A stretch of DNA of 64,000 nucleotides from Erwinia_E haradaeae_F (GTDB taxonomy: Bacteria; Pseudomonadota; Gammaproteobacteria; Enterobacterales; Enterobacteriaceae), in the NCBI RefSeq assembly GCF_900698855.1, contig NZ_LR217698.1, positions 186,001 through 250,000 on the forward strand, read 5' to 3'. Numbering within the stretch: the stretch's first letter is position 1; every line of letters begins with the position of its first letter. Made by a program: the position numbers and the translations under genes. The notes beneath the pieces were generated by a model. The model did no database searches, had not been told where the DNA came from, and saw nothing but the letters and a program-made list of their open reading frames with translations. This document shows positions 28,536-38,368 of this stretch, piece after piece.

Positions 28536-30525
28536 CAGGCTCTAATCTATTGCCTCCAGCATTTTTGATGTTAACTCGTATTTATCTGTAATGATATTTA
28601 TCATATATGTATAATTTTTATATTTTTAAGCGGCATTTAGTTGATTTATTATCAACTATTGTACATTTACTTATAAATATCATTAATAGCATTTCGGTTT
28701 AAATATTGCTTAATATACATTGCTTCTATCTTATATAGCATTAATTTGTCTGAATTTATATTTTGTTCTAAATTTTTATATTATTTAGTTTTTAAAACAA
28801 GTTATAGGAGATTTATCTTATAATAATTAATAAATAGAATTTTATTATTATTCTATAATGCAGTAAATTCTTTATTATATGTCTATATAGACATGTTTTT
28901 GAATCAATATTCAGGTTTATATATCTCGAAGAGTATAAGTTAATTTATGTAATATTTCTGTAAGTTAGTTAGGAAGGTTGTTATGAAGTCTTGTTATTTG
29001 TTGCATACTCTTAAAAATAATGTATTTGATATATTAAACTATTGGAATTTTATTCTACATATAACAACTAAATTTTCAATGATTTACTATTATGTTTGGG
29101 ATAAGTATCCTATATAGATTGAATTTATATTTTTATGAAAATTTTATTATGTTTAGAGTCTAGAATGTGAGAGAAGTGGATATATATAGAGATTTTTTTA
29201 TCCATTATTATCTTGTTTAAGACAATGCATAAAGTGTTGAATGTGATATATAGATTGTTAGGTATATTGATTTTTTTCTGAGTAAGTGACAAGAAGAATT
29301 AGATGAAATATTTTATTATCAAATCGATAATTATTAGACTGTAATAAACAGTAGAATTATAGTATGTTACTGATACAATCAGTATTGATGGTGTAATCAG
29401 GATGATATTTTAATTCTTTCATGTGAAGGAATATAGGTGATTACTGTTAATAATCAGGCGTTTTTGTTATTATAGTAGTTACGCAAATAGTATATGAATA
29501 CTATGAGTTATAGGGATTTATCTAAAAATTATTTCTATCCTATCAAATTAGAAATTTAAGTTGTATGTAAGTTTTATTAGAAGAGTTGTTATTATCAATT
29601 TCTCATCTAGTAGATTTTTCAGAATTATTTCATACATTAGGACCTTAATATTTTCTGTATAAAACATCTAAATATAAATCTTAGTTATTTATATGAATTT
29701 AATATGAGTATAACATAAAGATGTAGCGATTTAGTTGTGGTTTTCTACACAGATAAGAAAATTGAGAATACTGAATGATAAAGGATGTTATTAGAATGAT
29801 CTATTTAATTATTTTTCTAATTCTAGAGTAAGGGCGAGGGTTTATAATAATTATTTATTAATAGATGATGAAAAATTAAATGATAATTTCTTAGTATATA
29901 AATTGATGCATAGTAAGAAGTTTAAGAATCATCTCTTAAGATGAGTGTCTTCTTAATATTAAATATAAATTTATACTCTAATATTCTTTTTTAGTTTTTT
30001 TATTCTTTTTTAGTTTATGTTACATCTCTTTGTGGTGAAATAGAATAAATTATCATTTTATTTATTGAGTTTTAAATAATTCTTGATCAAGAATTCTTAA
30101 ATTAAGCATGAATATTCTGATTTTAAAAAAAGTTTTATTATATAGAAGGTTATGAAAGAAGCAAGACTTAGTTTTTATGGAGAAATACTCTTAGTAGCAA
30201 TGCATAATAATCTCTGCATCAGATGTTATAATGAGCGATATTAATTTGATTTCTTATTTTATGTAAAAAACATAAAAAGTATTTAGTAAATTATTGATAA
30301 GTGGTCTTTATTACCTTATGGATTATTGTATGTATTGTAAATATTGTTAAATTTTATTGTTTACATTTTATCTCATGATGTTCAGATATTTCCTGAACGA
30401 TTCCGAGTTTTTTTATCAGCTATACTAAGGAAGCAGGGTATGTCTTTTTCTTTGAAAGAATTATAATTTTGATGTAAGAAATAATATGATTATATCATTT
30501 ATATCTAATTTTACTAGGCTATATA
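28536..30525. other. AT-rich spacer between guaB and apt
   Basis: About 2 kb between divergent genes; E. coli has xseA divergent from guaB, and no trace of it is recognisable. A 44-codon frame at 28983-29117 has a decent AGGAAGG in front but no recognisable product. A perfect 18-bp palindrome, AATTCTTGATCAAGAATT, is at 30078-30095. Confidence 0.55.
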
Positions 30526-31095
30526 ATGACTAACACTACGATTCAACTTGAATTTCTCAAGAATAGTATCAAAAGTATTCCGGATTATCCGGAACCTGGA
30601 ATAATTTTTCGAGATATTACTAGTTTATTAGCGGATCCAAAAGCTTTTGCATTGAGCGTCCATCTAGTAGTTCAGCGTTATCGTAATTCTAGAATTAGTA
30701 AAGTTATGGGCCCTGAGGCTCGTGGGTTTTTGTTTGGCGCTCCTATTGCTTTAGAGCTGGGGGTTGGTTTTTTACCAGTACGTAAATTTGGGAAGCTTCC
30801 TCGTAAAACTTTTTCTGAACACTATTCACTTGAATATGGTTCTGGTGTGTTAGAGATACACTGTGATGCAATTCAGCCTGGTGAGGTCGTGTTAGTAGTA
30901 GACGATGTATTAGCTACTGGTGGTACTATTGAAGCAACAATTAAGCTTATTCGTCGTGCTGGAGGTTATATTATGGACGCTGCTTTCATTATAAGTCTCT
31001 TTGATTTAGGGGGTGAAGCACGTTTAAAAGATTATGGTGTTGAGAGCTATTCTCTCTTGAGGTTTCCTGGAAAATCGTCTATATGTAATGGATAG
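30526..31095 (+). CDS. apt: Adenine phosphoribosyltransferase
   Basis: Salvages adenine with PRPP to AMP. The 189 residues compare with 183 in E. coli. The PRPP-binding motif VVLVVDDVLATGGT is complete, as are GPEARGFLFGAPIALELGVGF and the flexible loop region. The N-terminus aligns with E. coli from TIQLEFLKNSIKSI. It precedes dnaX as in enterics, but the gap has grown to about 725 nt, so the genes are probably transcribed separately. Confidence 0.97.
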   Translation: MTNTTIQLEFLKNSIKSIPDYPEPGIIFRDITSLLADPKAFALSVHLVVQRYRNSRISKVMGPEARGFLFGAPIALELGVGFLPVRKFGKLPRKTFSEHYSLEYGSGVLEIHCDAIQPGEVVLVVDDVLATGGTIEATIKLIRRAGGYIMDAAFIISLFDLGGEARLKDYGVESYSLLRFPGKSSICNG

Positions 31096-31820
31096 GTCAG
31101 ATATTCTCATTTTTATCAATACTGATTACATTTATTTAACTTTATAACATTATCAAAAATAATAAGAGTGATGTTAATAACAGTATAATGTTCTATCATT
31201 TTTCGTATTGAAAAAGGAGTTTATGTTTACACTACATGTTTAGTATATATGGTTCTAGTACTAATTTATTAAAATAATAGGTATATTAGTTAATAATATA
31301 ATGCCTTTAATTTAGTTGTATTTAATAGGCGAATAGTATCACATTAAGGATAATATGATCAGTATCATATCCTGAGTAGAATATTAGTGAGTTAGTCTGA
31401 TTGTTATTATGTTTAGATTATAAAAAGAAATTATAACTCTAAGTTTATTAGTATATTGATTTATTTGATTAAAATCTATAAGTCTAATATTCATAATTCT
31501 ATAATATGGCCCTTTCGTAAATTTATTCTAAAGTTTTGATTTATATTAGGATGGCAGTGAGATTAATAACTTTTTTTGAATTGAGAAAGGTTTTATTTTG
31601 ATATTTCTTTTGTTAATTAATAGAAATAAGTATCTATTAATAACATGACATACAAGGAAGGTGAGAAGAACGGGTGATAAAGAATATTGATATATCAAGC
31701 ATAATATTATCTATTAAATTAATTTCTAGATGGAATGGATAGTAATGATTTATTATTGTAATTTTACTATTTTAGTTGTTCTCTTATGAAGAGATTATAA
31801 CCTATGGTTGGACAACCTAT
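31096..31820. other. Spacer between apt and dnaX
   Basis: About 725 nt without a gene. An imperfect inverted repeat (AGGATAATATGAT/ATCATATCCT, 31347-31373) could form a hairpin downstream of apt. No clear dnaX promoter is evident. Confidence 0.5.
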
Positions 31821-33257
31821 ATGAGTTATCAGGTGTTAGCAAGAAAATGGCGGCCACAAGAATTTAGTGAGGTTATAGGGCAGAGACATATTGTATCTGC
31901 ATTGTCTAATACTTTATCTATGGGTCGCATACATCACGCTTATCTATTTTCTGGTACTCGGGGTGTTGGAAAAACAACTATTGCCCGTCTTTTTGCTAAG
32001 GGTTTGAGTTGTGAAACGAAAATTACTGCAAGACCTTGTGGTGAATGTAGTCATTGTTGTGACATTTCTGAGGGTTGTTTTGTTGATTTAATTGAAATTG
32101 ACGCTGCCTCTCGAACTAAAGTCGAAGATACTCGTGATCTTCTTAACAATATACAATATTCCTCTTCTCGAGGTCGTTTTAAGATTTATTTAATTGATGA
32201 AGTGCATATGCTATCACGTCATAGTTTTAATGCACTTTTAAAGACATTAGAAGAACCGCCAGAGCATGTTAAATTTATATTAGCAACTACGGATCCACAA
32301 AAGTTACCAGTTACCATTTTATCACGTTGCTTACAATTTCATTTAAACTTACTGGATGAGGATCTCATTCAAGCTCAGTTAGAATATATATTAAATTCTG
32401 AAAATATTAGTTCGGAAGCGCCAGGAATTAGACTTCTAGCTCATGCAGCAGAGGGTAGTATGCGTGATGCATTAAGTTTAACTGATCAAGCTATTGTTAT
32501 GGGTAATGGTGTAATTACTGCTCATAATGTATATGATATGCTTGGTATGATAGATGACGATAAGGCTTTATCGTTGATTGAGGCTTTGGTTTATGCTAAT
32601 GGTAAGTTAGTTATGAACATCCTTAATCAAGTTGCTATGTATGGTAATGATTGGGATAGCTTATTAGTAAAAATGTTAGAGATTTTTCATTATATAGCAA
32701 TAGTACAATTCCTTCCTTCTTCTTTTTGTGAAGGAAGAATGGTTTCTTTTTCTCATCGATTACGTAAAGTGGCTCGTTTAATTTCTCCTGAGGATGTTCA
32801 ATTATATTATCAGATAGTTTTGATAGGGAGGAAGGAGTTACCGTTAGCGCCAACTCGTCGCATGGGGGTAGAAATGACTTTATTGCGCGCTTTGGTGTTT
32901 AATCCCGGAACAGTTATGTCTAGTTCAACTGCACCATTGAGTAAGGATAAAAATGATTTATCATCTTGTTTATCTACACCAGATATTAGAGATGGATCAG
33001 GGATTGATTTTAGTGAGAGGTTACGACGTTTATCGGATACTACCACTGATCGGATAGATTCACAAAATAAGTTAAAATTTCAAAAAGGTAGCATAAGTGT
33101 ATTAAAAAATGATAAGATTAATGCTAAGATGAATGGGTTATTAAGTATGGCTTTAACAAAGCCTTCATTAATAAATAAACAAAATTTATTGGATCATCCG
33201 AATAGTAAATTTTCACGGGGTTTATTAAAAAAAGACTTTATGTACAACAAATTGTGA
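31821..33257 (+). CDS. dnaX: DNA polymerase III clamp-loader subunit, gamma-like DnaX
   Basis: ATPase motor of the sliding-clamp loader. The frame is open from 31776, but the ATG at 31821 gives MSYQVLARKWRPQEF, collinear with E. coli. Domains I-III are intact: Walker A GTRGVGKTT, the four-cysteine zinc site (CETKITARPCGECSHCC), Walker B LIDEVH, sensor 1 (LATTDPQKLPVTILSRC) and the collar domain to about residue 370. A poorly conserved polar tail follows and the protein stops at 478 residues, against 643 for E. coli tau and 431 for gamma. The tau-specific C-terminal domain lies downstream as a decayed remnant. The product should load clamps but not tether the polymerase alpha subunit. Confidence 0.93.
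   Translation: MSYQVLARKWRPQEFSEVIGQRHIVSALSNTLSMGRIHHAYLFSGTRGVGKTTIARLFAKGLSCETKITARPCGECSHCCDISEGCFVDLIEIDAASRTKVEDTRDLLNNIQYSSSRGRFKIYLIDEVHMLSRHSFNALLKTLEEPPEHVKFILATTDPQKLPVTILSRCLQFHLNLLDEDLIQAQLEYILNSENISSEAPGIRLLAHAAEGSMRDALSLTDQAIVMGNGVITAHNVYDMLGMIDDDKALSLIEALVYANGKLVMNILNQVAMYGNDWDSLLVKMLEIFHYIAIVQFLPSSFCEGRMVSFSHRLRKVARLISPEDVQLYYQIVLIGRKELPLAPTRRMGVEMTLLRALVFNPGTVMSSSTAPLSKDKNDLSSCLSTPDIRDGSGIDFSERLRRLSDTTTDRIDSQNKLKFQKGSISVLKNDKINAKMNGLLSMALTKPSLINKQNLLDHPNSKFSRGLLKKDFMYNKL
33104..33112 (+). other. A-AAA-AAT heptamer with immediate -1 stop in dnaX
   Basis: In the DnaX frame the codons TTA-AAA-AAT contain the heptamer A-AAA-AAT (33104-33110); a -1 slip would next read TGA (33110-33112). 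E. coli makes gamma by slipping on A-AAA-AAG around codons 429-430, followed one codon later by a stop. Here the slippery codons are numbers 429-430. No convincing downstream stem-loop is seen, and AAT is a poorer slip codon than AAG. It may be a fossil or a coincidence. Confidence 0.35.
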
Positions 33258-33258
33258 C

Positions 33259-33744
33259 TTGTTTTTGTTAGAAGAGCAACTATATGATGCATTTAAAAAA
33301 TATGATTTTATTCCTAATAAAAGACATGTGCATCAAGCATTTCAAAGATTGATTCTCAAAATTATAGCAGAAGTATCTTCTCGAGATCTTTGGTCATCTA
33401 AGATTTATATGTTAGCTATACCAAAATTTTCTGAGAAGTTAGCTCTTAGATAGATGGCAAGAAAAACTTAATATGGTATTTATTTACATTTACGAGTTGG
33501 CAAGAGGTATCTAGGTACTCCAGAAGCATATAAAGCATTACATCAGGCTCTCAATTAGGATGCGGTGCATACAATAGATTTAAGAATAGTGGAAGATGAT
33601 GATAATAAATTCATTTTAACTCCTCTAGAGTGGCACCTCAAGATTTATAATGAGAGATTAATGAGGGCGCGTTAGTTAATTTCAAAAGGTCAATATATTC
33701 AGAATTTATGTGATTTTTTTGATTCTACTCTAGAGGAAGAGTAG
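33259..33744 (+). pseudogene. Decayed tau domain V of dnaX
   Basis: Frame +1 relative to dnaX continues the E. coli tau sequence. SSRDLWSSKIYMLAIPKF matches ERDPWAAQVSQLSLPKL, YLHLRVGKRYL matches CLHLRSSQRHL, LRIVEDDDNKFILTPLEW matches LTIVEDDNPAVRTPLEW, and FDSTLEEE lies at the natural end. The remnant is interrupted by stops at 33451 (TAG), 33469 (TAA), 33556 (TAG) and 33673 (TAG). It is separated from the intact part by a frameshift, possibly at the A7 tract 33227-33233. Slippage at that tract could rescue only about 70 codons before the first stop. Tau, which binds the polymerase and DnaB, therefore cannot be made. Confidence 0.88.
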
Positions 33745-35157
33745 AATTCAGCCTGTATAATTGGTTTTTACTTCTTAATTTTTAAAAAATTACGATAAGA
33801 ACTATTTGAATATTAAGAGATGATATATCATTCTTCTTTTTAAGAAGCGACGTTCAGACATAGTTTTTATAAGAAAAGACTATAATTCTTTCATTATACG
33901 TAGGTTATATTTGGATTTACTTAGGATTTTATTGTAAAAGTAGTTATGTTAATTAATGTGTATTTATAGTATAGATGTAATTATGATATTTACTGTAAGT
34001 ATTGTTACCATCTATTTTTTATTTAGATGGCTCATAGTTTTGGTCTTTCTTGGTTAGTTTAATTAATAAATAGAGATCAAAAGATTCCTCAGTATAAGAG
34101 CTAAATTATTCTTAGTATAATACAATCCTATTGTCTTATATACATCATTATTTAATAATGAAATATTTTATGAGATAAAATGTTCGGGTTGGATCGGTAT
34201 TCATTTTTGATAGGCCTTGATTGTTAATGAAGAATGAAAAGGTATATCTAATTAGTCATCAATATTAATTGAATAATTAAATGAATAGTAATATTATCAT
34301 TATTTTTAAATTCTTTAGAAGTAGGTAAAACTTAGTAATTTTTCGATTATTCTAAAAAGAACTGATATGAGTGATAGTCTAATTGCATTGAAATATATTG
34401 TTATATCGTATATTTGGTTAGTTCTTGAGATTAGATGATAGAATGAATATAAACTTATTCGTTTCTACATAATGTCTCTAGCTTACTTTATTTTTATAAG
34501 AAATTTAATGATGAATAAATTGATTTGTCAACATGTTATTGACTATAAAATGATAATTGAAATTTTTATTAATCTATTGTGAAGATTTTAAAAAAAAATT
34601 AATTGTTTCTTAAAAAATATCATAATAGATTTCACTTACTCTAATATTACAAATAGTTTGCGGTATTATAAGTATGTTCAATATTAGATAAAGTTTATTA
34701 AATCACATATATATAATTAAACTATTTTTTGATTACAAAAGAAAATATATATCTAATATTGCGTGTTGAATAACTGTTTGGTTTATCTAAATCAATTTTT
34801 ATTGATATTGTTACATATCAGGAGTGTAGTTGGAAAAATAGATAAGTGATAGATCTGTTTATCATTTATTGTCCTTTAATTTAATTCAAAATTCAATAGA
34901 CAAGGTTTATAGCTCATAACTTATATTTACTAAAATAGATATTACTTACCATATAATGATATGGTACTATTTCATAGGATGAAATCCGGTGTTATTAAAG
35001 GAAGAGAATTATTATGTACATAAACAGATAATATGTATTTTCATTAATTCTTAACAAGTAATGATGGGTTTTAGTTTTAATTGATGCCCGACCAATATTC
35101 CATTAACATGAGTAATGGTCGGGTTTAGTATAAGATTAGAGAAATTGTTATGATATT
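33745..35157. other. Spacer where ybaB and recR would lie
   Basis: About 1.4 kb between dnaX and htpG. E. coli has ybaB and recR here, but I recognise neither. Near the right end is the GC-rich hairpin at 35087-35123. Confidence 0.55.
35087..35123 (-). terminator. Hairpin downstream of htpG
   Basis: CCCGACCA (35087-35094) pairs perfectly with TGGTCGGG (35116-35123), an unusually GC-rich stem for this region, 34 nt beyond the htpG stop. On the minus strand the following sequence is AT-rich but lacks a run of Us, so termination would be weak. It may instead protect the transcript's 3' end. Confidence 0.5.
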
Positions 35158-37020
35158 CTATTGCAATAGAAGTTGATTTATTCGACGAATAAATTTATTA
35201 GGGTCTTCTAGTGTCCCAGTTGCGGTAAAGATAGCTTGATCTAGAAAAAGTTCAATCCATTGTGTAAAGAGTGCATCATTTTGTATATCAGAAGCTTTCT
35301 GTACTAATGGGTGAACAGGATTAAGTTCAAAAAGATATTTAACTTCTGGTGCCGATTGGCCAGAAGCGGAAAATAATTTAGCCATTTGAGGTGTGATATC
35401 GTTTATATCAGTAGTAACAATAGCTGGTGTTTCTGAAAGTCGGCGTGTAAGCAAAACGTCTTTAACACGTGGACCTAGTAGAGATTTAATTCGTTTGATA
35501 AAGGGTTCTAGAGATTTGTCAGTGTTTTTTTGTTCTTCATTCTCGCTCTCTGTTAGTTTATTAAATGTATCATCAGATGTACTTACTGATTGGAATTTTT
35601 TATTTTTAAATTCTGTAAGATGACTCATCATCCATTCATCAATACGATCGAAAAGAAGAAGCACTTCAATTTTTTTACTGTGAAACATTTCAAGATAAGG
35701 GCTGTTTTTCGCAGAGGTATAGCTTTCTGTGGTAATATAATAGATTTTATCTTGTTCTGGTAGCATGCGATTAACATAATCATTTAAAGAGACGGTTTGA
35801 TCCATATCTTCAAATTTAGTAGAAGAAAAACGTAGTAATGAGGTAATGCTTTCGATATTAGATTTATCTTCTGCGGGGCCTTCTTTAAGAACACGACCAA
35901 AATGTTTCCAAAATGTTTGATATTTTTCTTTATGGTTGTTGGATAATTTTTCAAGCATGTTTAATGAACGCTTAATTAGGGCTGATCGTAGCGTTTTAAT
36001 AATAGTACTATTTTGAAGAATCTCGCGTGAGACGTTCAATGGGAGATCGCTAGAATCAATTAATCCCTTGACAAAACGTAAATAATTTGGCATTAATTCC
36101 TCAGCATTATCCATAATGAAGACGCGTTGGATATAGAGTTTAAGACCATTTTTATGATCATGGCTCCACATATCCCAAGGTGCTTGTGACGGGATATATA
36201 GTAAGTTTATATATGTTTGTTTTCCTTCTACTTTGTTATGGGTCCAGGTCAGTGGATCGGTAAAATCATTAGAAATGTGTTTATAAAATTCTTTATACTC
36301 ATCTTCAGTTATGTCAGATTTCTTTCGAGTCCATAATGCTTGTGCTTTGTTAATTTTTTCCCAGATTAAACCATTTTCTTTCTTTTGTTTGGTTTGAATT
36401 TCAATTGTTAGATTTATATGGTCTGAATATTTAGTAACAATTCTGCGAACATGCCATTCATCTAAGAACTCGTCTTCACCTTCACGTAAATGCAATGTGA
36501 TTTCTGTACCTTGATCATCTTTTTCAAGACTAGAAATAGTGTACTCTCCGTTTCCAGAAGATTGCCAAAAGACGCCTTCATTAGAAGGAGTGCCTGCTGC
36601 GCGAGTATGTACAGAAACTATATCTGCTACCATAAATGCTGAGTAAAAACCTACACCGAATTGACCGATTAATTGATTATTTTTAGACTGATCTGATCCT
36701 ATTGCATCAATAAAAGCCTTCGTTCCTGACTTAGCAATAGTACCTAAGTTGTCTATAACCTCATTGCGTTGCATTCCAATCCCATTATCATTAAGCGTGA
36801 GGACGCGTTTCTCTTTGTCAATGGAAATTTGTAGACGCAGATTGCCCGAATACAAATCTGGTTTCGAGAGAGATTGAAATCGTAGTTTTTCGGTGGCATC
36901 AGCAGCATTGGATATTAATTCTCTTAGAAAGATTTCTTTTTTTGAATAGAGAGAATGAATCATTAGGTCTAGAAGTTGTTTCACTTCTGATTGAAAGGTA
37001 AATGTCTCTTTCTTTTGCAT
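35158..37020 (-). CDS. htpG: Hsp90-family chaperone HtpG
   Basis: ATP-dependent homodimeric chaperone. The 620 residues compare with 624 in E. coli. The N-terminal GHKL ATPase domain shows FLRELISNAADA, LNDNGIGM, GTIAKSGT and GQFGVGFYSAFMVAD. The middle domain has the catalytic-loop arginine region (DLPLNVSREILQ) and the C-terminal dimerisation domain ends in NKFIRRINQLL. It is inverted relative to apt-dnaX, unlike E. coli where all point the same way. A near-consensus heat-shock promoter lies just upstream, so heat induction is likely retained. Confidence 0.98.
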   Translation of the reverse strand: MQKKETFTFQSEVKQLLDLMIHSLYSKKEIFLRELISNAADATEKLRFQSLSKPDLYSGNLRLQISIDKEKRVLTLNDNGIGMQRNEVIDNLGTIAKSGTKAFIDAIGSDQSKNNQLIGQFGVGFYSAFMVADIVSVHTRAAGTPSNEGVFWQSSGNGEYTISSLEKDDQGTEITLHLREGEDEFLDEWHVRRIVTKYSDHINLTIEIQTKQKKENGLIWEKINKAQALWTRKKSDITEDEYKEFYKHISNDFTDPLTWTHNKVEGKQTYINLLYIPSQAPWDMWSHDHKNGLKLYIQRVFIMDNAEELMPNYLRFVKGLIDSSDLPLNVSREILQNSTIIKTLRSALIKRSLNMLEKLSNNHKEKYQTFWKHFGRVLKEGPAEDKSNIESITSLLRFSSTKFEDMDQTVSLNDYVNRMLPEQDKIYYITTESYTSAKNSPYLEMFHSKKIEVLLLFDRIDEWMMSHLTEFKNKKFQSVSTSDDTFNKLTESENEEQKNTDKSLEPFIKRIKSLLGPRVKDVLLTRRLSETPAIVTTDINDITPQMAKLFSASGQSAPEVKYLFELNPVHPLVQKASDIQNDALFTQWIELFLDQAIFTATGTLEDPNKFIRRINQLLLQ

Positions 37021-37067
37021 TTTATTATTACCTCAATAAAACATAGTTATTTAGTATTTAAAAGTAA

Positions 37068-37095
37068 AAGTGGGGTTATAAAAATATATTTCAAG
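37068..37095 (-). promoter_or_regulatory. Sigma-32 heat-shock promoter of htpG
   Basis: On the minus strand CTTGAAA (37095-37089) is followed after 13 nt by CCCCACTT (37075-37068), against the sigma-32 consensus CTTGAAA and CCCCATNT. The E. coli htpG promoter also begins GCTCTTGAAAT. The -10 lies 47 nt before the htpG start. Four consecutive C residues are rare in these spacers, which argues for selection. Confidence 0.82.
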
Positions 37096-37759
37096 AGCCT
37101 GCAAATAGTAGATATTATTACAACAGTTATTGTATGAAAATTATGTTTTTTTGACTTTTAAATCTAAGTAGCATTTATTTATTAAATGAAAGATGCAATG
37201 TATGAGATATTAGAACTAATGATATTTTGTCTGAAATTGTTATAGTTTTCTTATAAAGTCTATACCTATATTTTCACAATATATATTAGAGATATACGTA
37301 ATCATTACTTCTCTTGAAGTATTTTAGAGAACGATATCTTTGTTTTACAATAAGTAAAATTAGAAATTAACATGTGACATTTCATATGTATTATGATTTT
37401 TTATATTGTAAATTCATATTGAGATGTATTATCTATTAGTTAATCCATGGTAATTTTTATTAAAATGTGTATCTTTGATTAAAGAAGGTACATTCTGAGT
37501 TATTTTAGATGAGAAGGTTAAGATTATTATCAGATATGTCAATTTTCAGGAGAAGTAATGTTTAATCTCGTATAGATTTTATTAACTATACCACTTGGTA
37601 CTTGGTAATTGAGATATGCCGTCACGTGTGTTCAACATAGTTTATGACAAGTGAGGGGACTCGTCCAAATGATGATAGCAATGTTAATAAGTGAGTAACA
37701 GAATAATAGAAATTTTGTAAAAGTTATTTATAGATTTTTAAGGGATATTTCCATCGATT
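37096..37759. other. Spacer between tdk and htpG
   Basis: About 660 nt without a gene. A compact patch of much higher GC (about 37615-37680, containing GTGAGGGGACTCGTCC) stands out from its surroundings. I could not match it to a protein in any frame or to a tRNA. Confidence 0.5.
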
Positions 37760-38368
37760 TTATCGTCTTTTTTCAGAGACCTGTATACAATTATCTTTTA
37801 GAGATTGGAAGTAATGTTTTCGACAGACAGATACGTAAGTTTTATTTCCACCTATCTTTATTTGCTTACCTTTGTTACAAGGCAGTCCAATATTGTCAAA
37901 ACGTATTACCATGATAGCCTTTTTACCGCAAGAACAGACAGTTTTTAGTTCAATTAATTTATCTGACCAGGCTAATAAATATTGACTTCCAGAAAACAAT
38001 TCACCACGAAAATCTGTACGTAATCCATAACATAATACAGGAATATGTAGTATATCAACGACATTAGTCAATGACTTTACTTGCTTGCGCGTAAGAAATT
38101 GACTTTCATCGACTAAAATACAATTTATTGGACTATTTTTTTTTTCAGCATAAATTTCTTTAAAGAGTAGCGTTTTATTGTTATATAGTTTAGCAGGAGA
38201 TGATATTCCAATTCGTGAACTAATTTTAGGTATCTTAAAGCGATTATCTATTTCAGAAGTATATAATATAGTTCTCATTCCTTTTTCTTGATAATTATAA
38301 GCGGATTGCAATAGAGCTGTTGATTTACCAGCATTCATTGCTGAATAGTAGAAATAAAGTTGAGCCAT
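37760..38368 (-). CDS. tdk: Thymidine kinase
   Basis: Salvage enzyme phosphorylating thymidine to dTMP. The open frame reaches 38404, but the ATG at 38368 gives MAQLYFYYSAMNAGKST, identical to E. coli, and has AAGGAG 7 nt upstream. The 202 residues compare with 205. P-loop MNAGKST (11-17), catalytic region LVDESQFL, the lasso-loop zinc cysteines (CSCGKKA and VCRKH) and the substrate loop YGLRTDFRGE are present. It is divergent from hns as in E. coli, although the shared upstream region has expanded to 1.9 kb. Confidence 0.96.
   Translation of the reverse strand: MAQLYFYYSAMNAGKSTALLQSAYNYQEKGMRTILYTSEIDNRFKIPKISSRIGISSPAKLYNNKTLLFKEIYAEKKNSPINCILVDESQFLTRKQVKSLTNVVDILHIPVLCYGLRTDFRGELFSGSQYLLAWSDKLIELKTVCSCGKKAIMVIRFDNIGLPCNKGKQIKIGGNKTYVSVCRKHYFQSLKDNCIQVSEKRR

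Noticed and set aside
28983..29117. 44-codon frame with AGGAAGG upstream in the guaB-apt spacer
   Set aside because: The product resembles no family and the length is within chance. Conservation in a relative would be needed to support it.
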